This document shows, in pieces, positions 6,787 to 16,651 of a DNA stretch of 22,848 nucleotides. The stretch spans positions 1 to 22,848 of the forward strand of contig JBJXGC010000040.1 of assembly GCA_046154545.1 (NCBI GenBank), in the 5' to 3' direction. The DNA is from JBJXGC01 sp046154545. GTDB lineage: Bacteria; Chloroflexota; Dehalococcoidia; Tepidiformales; Tepidiformaceae. Position numbers and translations under genes: made by a program. The notes beneath the pieces are model-generated. The model searched no databases. It was not told the DNA's origin and was given only the letters and a program-made list of their open reading frames with translations. Within the stretch, counting starts at the first letter, position 1, and each line of letters starts with the position of its first letter.

Positions 6787-7935
6787 ATGGACTTCCGACT
6801 CACCCCCGAACAGACTGCCTTCCAGGCGGAGGTCCAGGCCTTCATCGACACCGAAGTGCCCGCCGGTTGGTCGAGCGCCCGCGACGCCGATGACCAGCGC
6901 ACCGGCGTGCAGCGCGAGATCCGGCGCAAGCTCGCCGCCCGGAAGTGGCTCACCCTTGCCTGGCCGAAGCAGTACGGCGGCCTCGAAGCCTCGCCCATGC
7001 AGCAGATGGTCTTCAACGAACTCATGTCTTATCACGCCGTCCCGTCGTTCAGCATGGGCGTCGCCTGGGTGGGCCCCGTGATGATGCTCTACGGCACGGA
7101 GGAGCAGAAGAACCACTTCATCCCCCGCATCGCCGACGACTCCGATGTTTGGTGCACCCTCTATAGCGAGCCTGGCTCCGGTTCCGACCTCGCCAGCCTC
7201 CAGACCCGCGCCGTCCGCGATGGCGACGACTACGTCATCAACGGCCAGAAGATCTGGACCTCCGGCGGCCACAGTTCGGACTGGGGCTGGCTCGCGGTCC
7301 GCACGAACCCGGACGTCCCCAAGCACAAGGGCATCTCGATGTTCGCCGTGAAGATGGACTCGCCCGGCATCCAGGTGCGTCCACTGGTGAACATGGCAGG
7401 CACGCACGAGTTCAACGAGATCTTCTTCGAAGACGTCCGTGTCCCCGCCTCGCAGATGGTGGGCGAACAGGACCGCGGCTGGTACAGCCTCGCCGTCGGC
7501 CTCGACTTCGAACGCAGCTCCATCGGCGCCACCTCGGCCGCCCGCCGCAGCGTCGAGGAGATCGCAGGGATCGCGCGGGCGAACAAGGCCGTCATCAACT
7601 CGGGCCTCCGGCACCGGATCGTGGACTGCGCCATCTCCGTGCAGGTCATGCGGAACATGGGTTACAAGATCGCCGCCGAGCAGGAGAAGACCGGCATCGC
7701 GCCGACCCGCGAGGCCCAGATGGCCAAGCTCTACGGGGCCGAACTCAACCAGCGGATCGTCAACGTCGGCCTCCAGGTCCTCCGGATGGAGGGCCAGGCC
7801 TCGGTGGCCGGCTCGCAGGCTTCGCGCATGCACTACGGCTTCCTCCGCGCCGTCGCCAACACGATCGAGGGCGGGACGAGCGAGATCCAGCGCAACGTCA
7901 TCGCTACCCGCGCCCTGGGCCTCCCCCGGGAGTAG
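6787..7935 (+). CDS. Acyl-CoA dehydrogenase
   Basis: 382 aa, typical size. FAD-dependent alpha,beta-dehydrogenation of an acyl-CoA, passing electrons to ETF; cytoplasmic. The family signature around the flavin is clear: TLYSEPGSGSDLASLQTRA and the YVINGQKIWTSGG strand (residues ~120-160). The C-terminal signature is IEGGTSEIQRNVIATRALGLPR, with a candidate catalytic Glu just before GGTSEIQRN. The frame is open upstream to a GTG at 6643, inside the thiolase gene. The start at 6787 is chosen because AAGGAG at 6774-6779 precedes it and MDFRLTPEQ is a standard N-terminus. Substrate chain length cannot be read from sequence alone. It shares direction with the thiolase and is probably co-transcribed with it. 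Confidence 0.93.
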   Translation: MDFRLTPEQTAFQAEVQAFIDTEVPAGWSSARDADDQRTGVQREIRRKLAARKWLTLAWPKQYGGLEASPMQQMVFNELMSYHAVPSFSMGVAWVGPVMMLYGTEEQKNHFIPRIADDSDVWCTLYSEPGSGSDLASLQTRAVRDGDDYVINGQKIWTSGGHSSDWGWLAVRTNPDVPKHKGISMFAVKMDSPGIQVRPLVNMAGTHEFNEIFFEDVRVPASQMVGEQDRGWYSLAVGLDFERSSIGATSAARRSVEEIAGIARANKAVINSGLRHRIVDCAISVQVMRNMGYKIAAEQEKTGIAPTREAQMAKLYGAELNQRIVNVGLQVLRMEGQASVAGSQASRMHYGFLRAVANTIEGGTSEIQRNVIATRALGLPRE

Positions 7936-7963
7936 TGATCGGTCCTACTTGACCCAGATCCCG

Positions 7964-7994
7964 AAACGGCCCCGATGGGAATCGGGGCCGTTTT
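7964..7994. terminator. Strong intrinsic terminator between convergent genes
   Basis: A 13-bp perfect stem (AAACGGCCCCGAT / ATCGGGGCCGTTT) with a GGGA loop and a terminal TTTT. It lies 29 nt after the acyl-CoA dehydrogenase stop and 29 nt from the 3' end of the convergent amidohydrolase gene. The A-run on the left arm may let it act on both strands. Confidence 0.88.
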
Positions 7995-8022
7995 CACTTG
8001 GGTCGAGAGACGGACGGGCGCC

Positions 8023-9744
<1,722 letters not shown>

Positions 9745-9826
9745 GTCGAACCCTCCGTTGTGTGCGCATCCTACAGCAACAGCCGGCCCGCTACAGCATC
9801 CGTGTCAGGTCACGCCACGCCCCGGA

Positions 9827-9866
9827 AAAGGTGATGGCCGAGGCAAATGCCCCGGCCATCACCTTT
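9827..9866 (-). terminator. Intrinsic terminator of the 9889-16365 gene
   Basis: Perfect 13-bp arms (AAAGGTGATGGCC at 9827-9839 and GGCCATCACCTTT at 9854-9866) around a 14-nt loop that itself contains GGC/GCC. Read on the minus strand the right arm ends in CTTTT. It begins about 22 nt after the stop of the giant gene. Confidence 0.85.
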
Positions 9867-9888
9867 GTCGCTTCCCCGTCAGACCCGG

Positions 9889-12800
9889 TCAGGGAACAGG
9901 GACATCGGCGTTCCAGGTGGGGCCGTTGACCAGCGTCCCGATGTTGGCGTTTCCGGAAACATCGGCCGCGGCGGTGCCTGTGCCCTCGTTGAAGTGCCAG
10001 AGAGCGCGGGTGTTGGCGTCCGGCGCGAACGCCGCCGCCGTCGGAGTGAAGTTGGCCGCGTAGCGGACCATGTTGGACAGGCGTACCTCATCCAGCAGCC
10101 CAGGGAACCGGCCGGCCGTCGCGGAGGTCGCACCCATGAAGACCGCCGCCGTGGAATCGATGGCGCCGGTGGCGGCCAATCCGGTGCCCTGTTGGACGCC
10201 GTTGACGAACAATCGCATGGTCGTGCCGTCGTACGTCGCCGCCACGTGGTACCACTGGTTGAGCGGGAAGTTCCCCGTGATGATCGTCCGGAACGTCCCC
10301 GTCGCGGTCGTCCTTGTCCGGAACTCGAAGCGCACACCGGCGCCGGTGGTCGGGGCAGTGGCGTTGATCTCCCAGGTCGTCTTGACGACCAGGCCTCGGC
10401 GGTTGGTCGGTGTGGCCGTCGGCTTGGCGAACGTTTCGATCGTCATGGTCGATGCGATGTTGAGGCTCGCCGCGTGGGGCACCGTGACGTAGTCGTTGGT
10501 GCCATCGAAGGTGATTGACCTCGAAAGCAGGCCGGCCGTCGTGAACGACCAGGAGACGTTGGCCGCCAGCGCGTTACCGGCGATGTCCTTGGCCCGGGGG
10601 TCGAGAGCACCGCCGAGGACGGTCGCCGTATACAGCGTGTTTGGGGCCAGGGGCACCGAAGGGGTCAGGGTGGCGACCCGGGTGGCCGCGTTGTAGGTGA
10701 CCGTGCCCGCCACGAGCGCGTTCGCCGGGTCACGCAGTGCGACCGTAGCGGACGTGATGGTGGCCGCATCCATCGCTTCGTTGAAGGTGGCGGTCACGGT
10801 GGTGGCCGTGCTGGCGGCTGTCGCCCCATTCAGCGGCGAGGTCGCCGTGACAGTCGGTGCGGTGGTGTCCGGCGCCACGCTGGTGGTGAACACCACATCG
10901 ACCCAGTAGTTCTCGGACTGGAAGGTGTTTGATGGGAAGACGTGGCTGGCGCTGTAGAAGTAGACGCCGTTCGGCCCATCGACCCCGTCCTGAAGGGCGT
11001 GGAGTGGTGGCGCAGCGATGCCCGCCGTGGCGAAGCCCTGGCTGGTCACCCCGTAGCGGCCCACCGGCGCGAGGTACGAGGCGATGTAGGTCGTGTTCGC
11101 GGTGATGGCGACCGGCGTCGCGAACGTCGCCTCCTGCCACCCCGACGCCGTCTCACCGGTGAAGGTGACGTTCGCAAGCTCCACCCCGGCACTCGACCAG
11201 AGTTTGCCGGTGTGTGTGCCGGTGTTGGCGGCGCCCTTGTAGAAGCGGATGCCGGTGATGTAGCCGCTCACGTCGGACCGGAACCGCACGCCGACGACGG
11301 TCGAGCTGGTGTCACCGTCGATCACCGGGGGTGTGGCCGATGGCGCCCAGATGGAGCACGGGCAGGCCGGGCCCGAAGCTGTCGTGAACGACCAGGAGAC
11401 GTTCGCCGCAAGGGCGTTACCGGCGAGGTCCTTGCCGCGAGGGTCGGTGGCGCCGCCGAGGACGGTGGCCGTATAGGTCGTGGCGGCCGCCAACGGTGCC
11501 GACGGCGTGAGGGTAGCCACGCGGGTGGCGGCGTTGTAGGACACAGTGGCAGTGAGCAGCGCGTTCGCCGGGTTACGGAACTCGAAGGTGGCCGTGGAGA
11601 TGGTCGCCGCGTCCATGTCCTCGCTGAAGGTAGCGGTCACGGTGGTGCCTGTGCTGACCCCCGTGGCCCCGTTCAGCGGCGAGTTCGCGATGACGGTCGG
11701 CGGGATGATGTCCCCGGCGATGGTGGTAAAGGACCAGGTGGCGTTGGCCGCCAGGGCGTTGCCAGCGAGATCCTTGGCGCGTGGGTCGGTGGCGCCGCCG
11801 AGGACCCGCGCGGTGTAGGTGGTATTGACGGTGAGCGGCGCCGATGGAGTCAGCGTCGCCACGCGGGTGGCAGCGTTGTACGTGACGATAGCGGTGACGA
11901 GTGCGTTCGCGGGGTTGCGCAGCTCGAAGGTGGCGCCGGAGATGGTGGCGAGGTCCATGTCCTCGCTGAAGGTGGCGGTCACCGCGATCCCGAGGGCCAC
12001 ACCGGCGGCGCCGTTCAGGGGCGTATTGGCGATCACCGTTGGCGGCGTCGTGTCCGGCCCGACGCTGGTGACGAAGACGACATCGACCCAGTAGTTCGAA
12101 GCCTCGAAGCTACTGGTGGGGAAGGCGTGGGCGGCGCCGTAGACGTAGACGCCGTTCCCGCCCGCGGCCGCATTGCTGAGGGCGCGCAGGGGCGGACTGT
12201 CAGTCGCCGCGCCGTAATAATTCGCGTTGATCGAATAGAAGCCAACGGCCGTCTGGTAGGAGGCGATGTAGGTTGTATTGGCGGCGATGAGGACCGGCGT
12301 AGCGAACGTCGCCTGTTGCCAGCCGGAGGCGGTCTCACCGCTGAAGGTGACGTTGGCGAGTTCGGCGCCTGCGGCGGTCCAGAGCTTGCCGGTGTGGATG
12401 CCGGTGTTGCTGGGGCCTTTGTAGAAGCGGATGCCGGTGACGTAGCCAGCTACGTCGGAAGTGAACTTGACGCCGAGGACCACGGCGCTAGCGTCGTTTT
12501 GCGTAATGGTGGACGGTGTCGACGATGGCGCCCAGATGGAGCACGGGCAGGCCGGGCCCGAAGCTGTCGTGAACGACCAGGAGACGTTCGCCGCCAGGGC
12601 GTTGCCCACGGCATCCTTCGCCCGGGGGTCGACCCCTCCGCCGAGGACGGTGGCCGTGTAGACCGTGCCGGCCGCCAGTGGCGCCGACGGTGTGAGCGTC
12701 GCCACCCGGCTGGCAGCGTTGTAGGCCACCGCCGCGGTCACGAGAGCGTTGGCCGGGCCGCGCAGCTCGAAGGTGGCGGTGGAGATGGTCGCCGCGCTCA

Positions 12801-15800
12801 TGTCTTCGCTGAAGGTGGCGGTCACAGTGGTCGCGGTGGCGACGCCGGTGGCGGCGTTCGCCGGCGTTACGGTGGTGATCGTCGGCGGGGTTGTATCCGG
12901 CGCGCCCGTTGTGAACGACCAGGACACATTGGCCGCGAGGGCGTTGTTGGAGAGGTCCTTGGCGCGGGGATCGACGGCTCCGCCGAGGACGGTCGCCGTG
13001 TAGGTGGTTGATGCCGTCAGCGGGACCGACGGCGTAAGCGTGGCGACACGCGTTGCTGCGTTGTAGACCACCGCGGCCGCCACGAGTGCGTTCGCCGGGT
13101 CACGCAGTTCGAAGGTCGCCGTTGAGATGGTAGCGGCGGTCATATCCTCGCTGAACGTGGCGGTCACGCTCGTACCCAGGGCGACGCCGGTCGCGCCGTT
13201 CAGCGGCGTGTTGGCCGTCACCGTCGGCGGCGTCGTGTCCAGCCCGGCCGTGAACGACCAGGTGAAGTCGGCGGCAAGGGCCACGTTGTTCGCGTCGCGG
13301 ACGCCGCTCGCGCCACTGCGCACAATCGCCGTGTACAGCGTGTTCGACAGCAGCGATGCGGTGGGATCCAGGGTCGCGATACGCGTGGCCGCGTTGTACG
13401 TGACCGCGCCGGGAACCAGCGGTCCGGCCGCGCCGCCCTGGCGCAGCTCGAATGTCGTGGCCGTGATCGTGGATGCGGTCATCGGTTCACTGAATGTGGC
13501 CGTCACGTTGGCATCGACAGCCACTCCCGTCGCCGCGTTCGCTGGTGACGTTGCCGTCACCGTGGGCGGGGTCGTGTCGGTGCCGACATTGATCGTTACC
13601 CCTGCCGAGGGCGTCTCGAGCCGGGCGCTGTCGTCGGCCGCACGGCTGCGAATCACGCGGGTCCCGCTCGTGGAGGGCGTCGTGAAGGTGTAGCTCCAGC
13701 TCGCCCGGCCGGTCGCAGGGTGCCAGGTGGCCCCGTTGTCGGTTGAGACTTCGACGGCCCCGACGACACCGCCGCCCGTATCGGTGGCCGTTCCCGTCAC
13801 CGTGACGGATGTCGAGGTGTTTATCGTCGCGCCGTTGATCGGCGATGTGATCGTCGATGTCGGAGGCGTCACATCAGAAGACTGAGTCGCCCCCACGAGG
13901 CCAGCCTGCAACGTTGCCGGTTGGACCGCCATGTCGGCGAACATGTTGACGGTCGCTTGCTGCATCCGGCTGTCGGCGGCCGCGGACCCGCGGTCGTGCG
14001 TGGCGTCCAGGCCCCAGGCCCATTGGACTGTGCCGGCGCCGAAGACGAGGGCGCCGCTGGCGTGGCGATACAGCGTTAGTCGATGGACGGCCGTCCCGCT
14101 CCCGAAGGTCGAGCCGTAGTCAACCAGGACCGGAGCGTTTGGCACCGTGGTCTGGCTCATCCGTACGAGGCCAGCGGGCCGGAAGCCGTTGTCGATGTCT
14201 TCGTCCCACTCGTAGCCGAGCGTACCGTGGGGGAAGGTGGCGCTCTGCCCGGGGGCAAGCGTGGCCACGGTCGTGTTGCGCCAAATGCGCATCTTTCCGT
14301 CGGCTTCAGGCACGACGATAGATGTCGTCGCACCGTCGTTCACGGTGAAGAGCGTGCCCGTCAGGGCATTCTCGGGCCGGCCACCATCTGACGGCGGGCT
14401 GAAGCGCGGGTCGCGCCACGTGCCCGTCCAGGCTGCATCCGGGTCGATCTTGGCGTTGGCGTGCGTCTCCTTGTAGCAGACGAGCGTGCGGTAGGCGGTG
14501 CCGGAGGCGTCGATGCTGTTCTCCCAGCGGACCTTCCAATAGACCTCGTTTCCGCTCAAGAATGCGAGGCTGGTGCCGGCATTGCGGGCTGCTTCCACAT
14601 TCAGGCGCTGCGCGTTCGACCAGTACTCGTCGTGCCCTACAGAAAGGAACAGCTTGTGGTTCGCGATAAGCGCACCAGCACGGTCGGCATCGACGCCGGT
14701 GATGTAGCTGACGTTATAGCCGTTCCGTTCGAGCCAGCGGATCATTGGATACTCGGCGTTGAAGAGCCAGTCCTGCCCGTTATCGACGATTCTGGTGTTG
14801 AAGGGGCGGTTGTAACTGAGCTTGTAGGCGCGGCCGGCGGGACTCCCTGAGTAGAAGCTGTTGCCTCCGTAGCTGTTGTACGCCTGCCAGGAGGTGTCGG
14901 CCGTCTGGAAGACAATGTCCGACGTGCTTGCGTCGTCGCGCACAATGAACACGATGTGGCTCGCGCCACCGTTGTCCGCGCGGCGTGGTCGCGCGATGTA
15001 GACACCAGAGGTGGCGTTAGCCGGGACGGCCCAGGACGCCGACACGGCCCAGTTCCCGCAGTCCACGAGGCCAGTTGCCGCGTTCGAGAGGCAGCTCGGC
15101 TGGCTCTGAGGCAGGCTGGCGGATGGGTTGACGGTGGCGACCTTCCGGGCGCCCATGCCGCCGTAGTAACCAAGGCGGTAGATGTCGATTACGTAGGCGC
15201 TGGCTGTCGTGCTGATTTTGAACGAGACCGTCGTGCCACGGTTGACGCTGATGTTCGTCGCGTAGCCCTGGATGCTCGCGTCCCCGATCCCGGAAACGTC
15301 CCATTCGCTCGCCGGGTTGCCCGTGAGGCAGTTCTCAGCCGTGATGGCGTTTGTCCCGCACGGGTCGGTCGCAGCGGTGGTGAACGCCCAGGTGTGGTTG
15401 GCCGCGAGGGCGTTCGTCGCGACGTCCTTCACGCGGGGGTCAGTCCCCCCGCCTTTAACGATGGCCGTGTAGGTGGTGGCGAGGGCCAGTGGCACAGAGG
15501 GTTGGAGCGTCGCGACCAGCGTCGAGGCGTTGTATGTGACTGCGGCGCTGACGAGCGGGCCGGAGGCTGTCCCCTGGCGCAGTTCGAACGTGGAGGTGGA
15601 GATCGTCGCCGCATCCATCGGCTCACTGAAGGTAGCCGTCACCGCGGCGGTGGTGGTGACATTCGTCGCCCCCGCCGCTGGCGCGATGGCGGTCACCGTC
15701 GGTGGAGTCGTGTCCGGACCGCTGCTCGTCACGAACACCACGTCGACCCAGTAGTTCTCCGACTGGTAGGTGTTCGAAGGGAAGACGTGGCTCGCGCTAT

Positions 15801-16365
15801 AGGCGTAGACCCCGTTCCCGCCATCGACGCCGTTCTGTAATGCACGGAGGGGCGGGGCATCGACCCCCGCGTTTGCGAAGCCCTGATTGGCTACCGAGTA
15901 GCGCCCCGCCGGGGCGATGTACGACGCGATGTACGTTGTGTTCGCCGCAATCGCGATCGGCGTCGCGAAGGTCGCCTGCTGCCAGCCCGAGGCGGTCTCG
16001 CCGGTGAACGTGACGCTACCGAGTTCGACCCCGGCTGCCGTCCAGAGCTTGCCGGTGTGGACTCCCGTGTTCACCGCCGCCTTGTAGAACCGGATGCCGC
16101 TGATGAAGCCAGCCACGTCGGAGCGGAACTTCACTCCGACGATGGTCGAGCTGGTGTCACCGTCAGTGGCGGGTGGGACGGCCGAGGCGGGCCAGATGGA
16201 GTAGGTAACCGTCTGCGCCTGCGTGAGCTGGGTCGATCTGAACGTGAGAGGCAGGACCAGGGCGATAGCCACGGCCGCCAGCGCAAGCCGCACGAATCGG
16301 CTTCGCATGGAGGGCGTCGTTCGTCCCGTGTTGGCCCGTTGTGTCTGCTGGTCCTGATCACGCAT
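9889..16365 (-). CDS. Giant secreted protein: DUF4082, Ig-like, dimethylformamidase-like domain, repeat stalk, LamG
   Basis: 2158 aa. Approximate order by residue: Sec signal to ~50 (hydrophobic core ALAAVAIALVLPL); DUF4082 54-215; SbsA-type Ig-like 217-333; N,N-dimethylformamidase large-subunit-like region 335-830, with RLGYYGGMGAR, a GHDEYW motif at 577-582 and NEVYW at 606-610; a different Ig-like domain 834-928; Ig-like domains at ~929, 1043 and 1156; DUF4082 1275-1435; two Ig-like; DUF4082 1668-1830; one Ig-like; LamG ~1950-2158. No sortase motif or transmembrane anchor at the C-terminus (ends VPVP), so it is probably released or held through its binding domains. The start at 16365 is chosen over the longer 16458 GTG because AGGAGAAGG precedes it. 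Enzymatic activity of the DMFase-like part is inferred from family only; substrate unknown. Shares its stalk with the gene at 16652. Confidence 0.86.
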   Translation of the reverse strand: MRDQDQQTQRANTGRTTPSMRSRFVRLALAAVAIALVLPLTFRSTQLTQAQTVTYSIWPASAVPPATDGDTSSTIVGVKFRSDVAGFISGIRFYKAAVNTGVHTGKLWTAAGVELGSVTFTGETASGWQQATFATPIAIAANTTYIASYIAPAGRYSVANQGFANAGVDAPPLRALQNGVDGGNGVYAYSASHVFPSNTYQSENYWVDVVFVTSSGPDTTPPTVTAIAPAAGATNVTTTAAVTATFSEPMDAATISTSTFELRQGTASGPLVSAAVTYNASTLVATLQPSVPLALATTYTAIVKGGGTDPRVKDVATNALAANHTWAFTTAATDPCGTNAITAENCLTGNPASEWDVSGIGDASIQGYATNISVNRGTTVSFKISTTASAYVIDIYRLGYYGGMGARKVATVNPSASLPQSQPSCLSNAATGLVDCGNWAVSASWAVPANATSGVYIARPRRADNGGASHIVFIVRDDASTSDIVFQTADTSWQAYNSYGGNSFYSGSPAGRAYKLSYNRPFNTRIVDNGQDWLFNAEYPMIRWLERNGYNVSYITGVDADRAGALIANHKLFLSVGHDEYWSNAQRLNVEAARNAGTSLAFLSGNEVYWKVRWENSIDASGTAYRTLVCYKETHANAKIDPDAAWTGTWRDPRFSPPSDGGRPENALTGTLFTVNDGATTSIVVPEADGKMRIWRNTTVATLAPGQSATFPHGTLGYEWDEDIDNGFRPAGLVRMSQTTVPNAPVLVDYGSTFGSGTAVHRLTLYRHASGALVFGAGTVQWAWGLDATHDRGSAAADSRMQQATVNMFADMAVQPATLQAGLVGATQSSDVTPPTSTITSPINGATINTSTSVTVTGTATDTGGGVVGAVEVSTDNGATWHPATGRASWSYTFTTPSTSGTRVIRSRAADDSARLETPSAGVTINVGTDTTPPTVTATSPANAATGVAVDANVTATFSEPMTASTITATTFELRQGGAAGPLVPGAVTYNAATRIATLDPTASLLSNTLYTAIVRSGASGVRDANNVALAADFTWSFTAGLDTTPPTVTANTPLNGATGVALGTSVTATFSEDMTAATISTATFELRDPANALVAAAVVYNAATRVATLTPSVPLTASTTYTATVLGGAVDPRAKDLSNNALAANVSWSFTTGAPDTTPPTITTVTPANAATGVATATTVTATFSEDMSAATISTATFELRGPANALVTAAVAYNAASRVATLTPSAPLAAGTVYTATVLGGGVDPRAKDAVGNALAANVSWSFTTASGPACPCSIWAPSSTPSTITQNDASAVVLGVKFTSDVAGYVTGIRFYKGPSNTGIHTGKLWTAAGAELANVTFSGETASGWQQATFATPVLIAANTTYIASYQTAVGFYSINANYYGAATDSPPLRALSNAAAGGNGVYVYGAAHAFPTSSFEASNYWVDVVFVTSVGPDTTPPTVIANTPLNGAAGVALGIAVTATFSEDMDLATISGATFELRNPANALVTAIVTYNAATRVATLTPSAPLTVNTTYTARVLGGATDPRAKDLAGNALAANATWSFTTIAGDIIPPTVIANSPLNGATGVSTGTTVTATFSEDMDAATISTATFEFRNPANALLTATVSYNAATRVATLTPSAPLAAATTYTATVLGGATDPRGKDLAGNALAANVSWSFTTASGPACPCSIWAPSATPPVIDGDTSSTVVGVRFRSDVSGYITGIRFYKGAANTGTHTGKLWSSAGVELANVTFTGETASGWQEATFATPVAITANTTYIASYLAPVGRYGVTSQGFATAGIAAPPLHALQDGVDGPNGVYFYSASHVFPSNTFQSENYWVDVVFTTSVAPDTTAPTVTATSPLNGATAASTATTVTATFNEAMDAATITSATVALRDPANALVAGTVTYNAATRVATLTPSVPLAPNTLYTATVLGGALDPRAKDIAGNALAANVSWSFTTAGLLSRSITFDGTNDYVTVPHAASLNIASTMTIETFAKPTATPTNRRGLVVKTTWEINATAPTTGAGVRFEFRTRTTATGTFRTIITGNFPLNQWYHVAATYDGTTMRLFVNGVQQGTGLAATGAIDSTAAVFMGATSATAGRFPGLLDEVRLSNMVRYAANFTPTAAAFAPDANTRALWHFNEGTGTAAADVSGNANIGTLVNGPTWNADVPVP
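10872..13241 (-). repeat. Two copies of a 1185-bp unit (DUF4082 + Ig + Ig) inside the 9889-16365 gene
   Basis: Matching landmarks are separated by exactly 1185 bp (395 codons): 10895/12080, 11384/12569, 11726/12911 and 12041/13226. A 72-bp stretch at 11338-11409 is identical to 12523-12594. Elsewhere the copies have diverged but keep register, so protein modules are preserved. Confidence 0.85.
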
Positions 16366-16366
16366 A

Positions 16367-16375
16367 CCTTCTCCT
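16367..16375 (-). promoter_or_regulatory. Ribosome binding site deciding the 16365 start
   Basis: On the minus strand AGGAGAAGG precedes the ATG at 16365; the AGGAG core is 5 nt upstream. The downstream ATG at 16308 has no comparable site, and the upstream GTG at 16458 lies at the foot of a hairpin. Confidence 0.75.
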
Positions 16376-16457
16376 GGCTGACCGCCTGCTCGGCGATCTC
16401 GAACGGCTTGTGTCCTCGTCGTCGGCAACGGGACGGTGGTTACAGATCCGTCTGGCA

Positions 16458-16493
16458 CACATCGCGGCCACGAGTTCTCGTGGCCCCGATGTG
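16458..16493. other. 36-nt near-perfect hairpin between the two giant genes
   Basis: CACATCG-c-GGCCACGAG, TT, CTCGTGGCC-c-CGATGTG: 17-bp arms with a single mismatch and a 2-nt loop. It sits about 160 nt after the upstream giant's stop and about 90 nt before the downstream giant's start. No T-run follows on either strand. It could be a factor-independent pause, an RNA stability element or a processing site. Confidence 0.6.
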
Positions 16494-16548
16494 ACCGCTT
16501 CTTCTCAGCTTGGGCGCAGCTGGTTGAAACCCAGTGAACCCTCGGTGG

Positions 16549-16566
16549 CCAATCGGGAACGATTGG
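16549..16566. other. Small hairpin CCAATCG-GGAA-CGATTGG
   Basis: 7-bp perfect arms and a 4-nt loop in the intergenic region between the giant genes, 55 nt from the larger hairpin. No T-run follows. Function not known. Confidence 0.4.
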
Positions 16567-16651
16567 GTGGTGCCTCCATCACAATCGCTGGCGTGGCCGG
16601 CTCGTTGTCTGCACTGCGCAGGGTACCTGTGCCCAGTCCGGCGCCACCGGA

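Noticed and set aside
6703..7833. 376-codon ORF on the - strand over the acyl-CoA dehydrogenase
   Set aside because: Antisense shadow; the + frame has all family signatures and a ribosome site.
10942..13011. 689-codon open frame on the + strand
   Set aside because: It is antisense to the DUF4082/Ig repeat stalk. Strong GC3 bias and the 1185-bp period (divisible by three) keep the opposite frame open; the translation is R/G/V-rich with no domain.
16366..16458. Longer GTG start at 16458 for the downstream giant gene
   Set aside because: The extension is not a signal peptide, lies against the hairpin, and the ATG at 16365 has a strong AGGAG site.
16366..16651. Possible c-di-GMP riboswitch before the downstream giant gene
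   Set aside because: Hairpins are present, but I could not find the conserved GEMM core segments on the minus strand.
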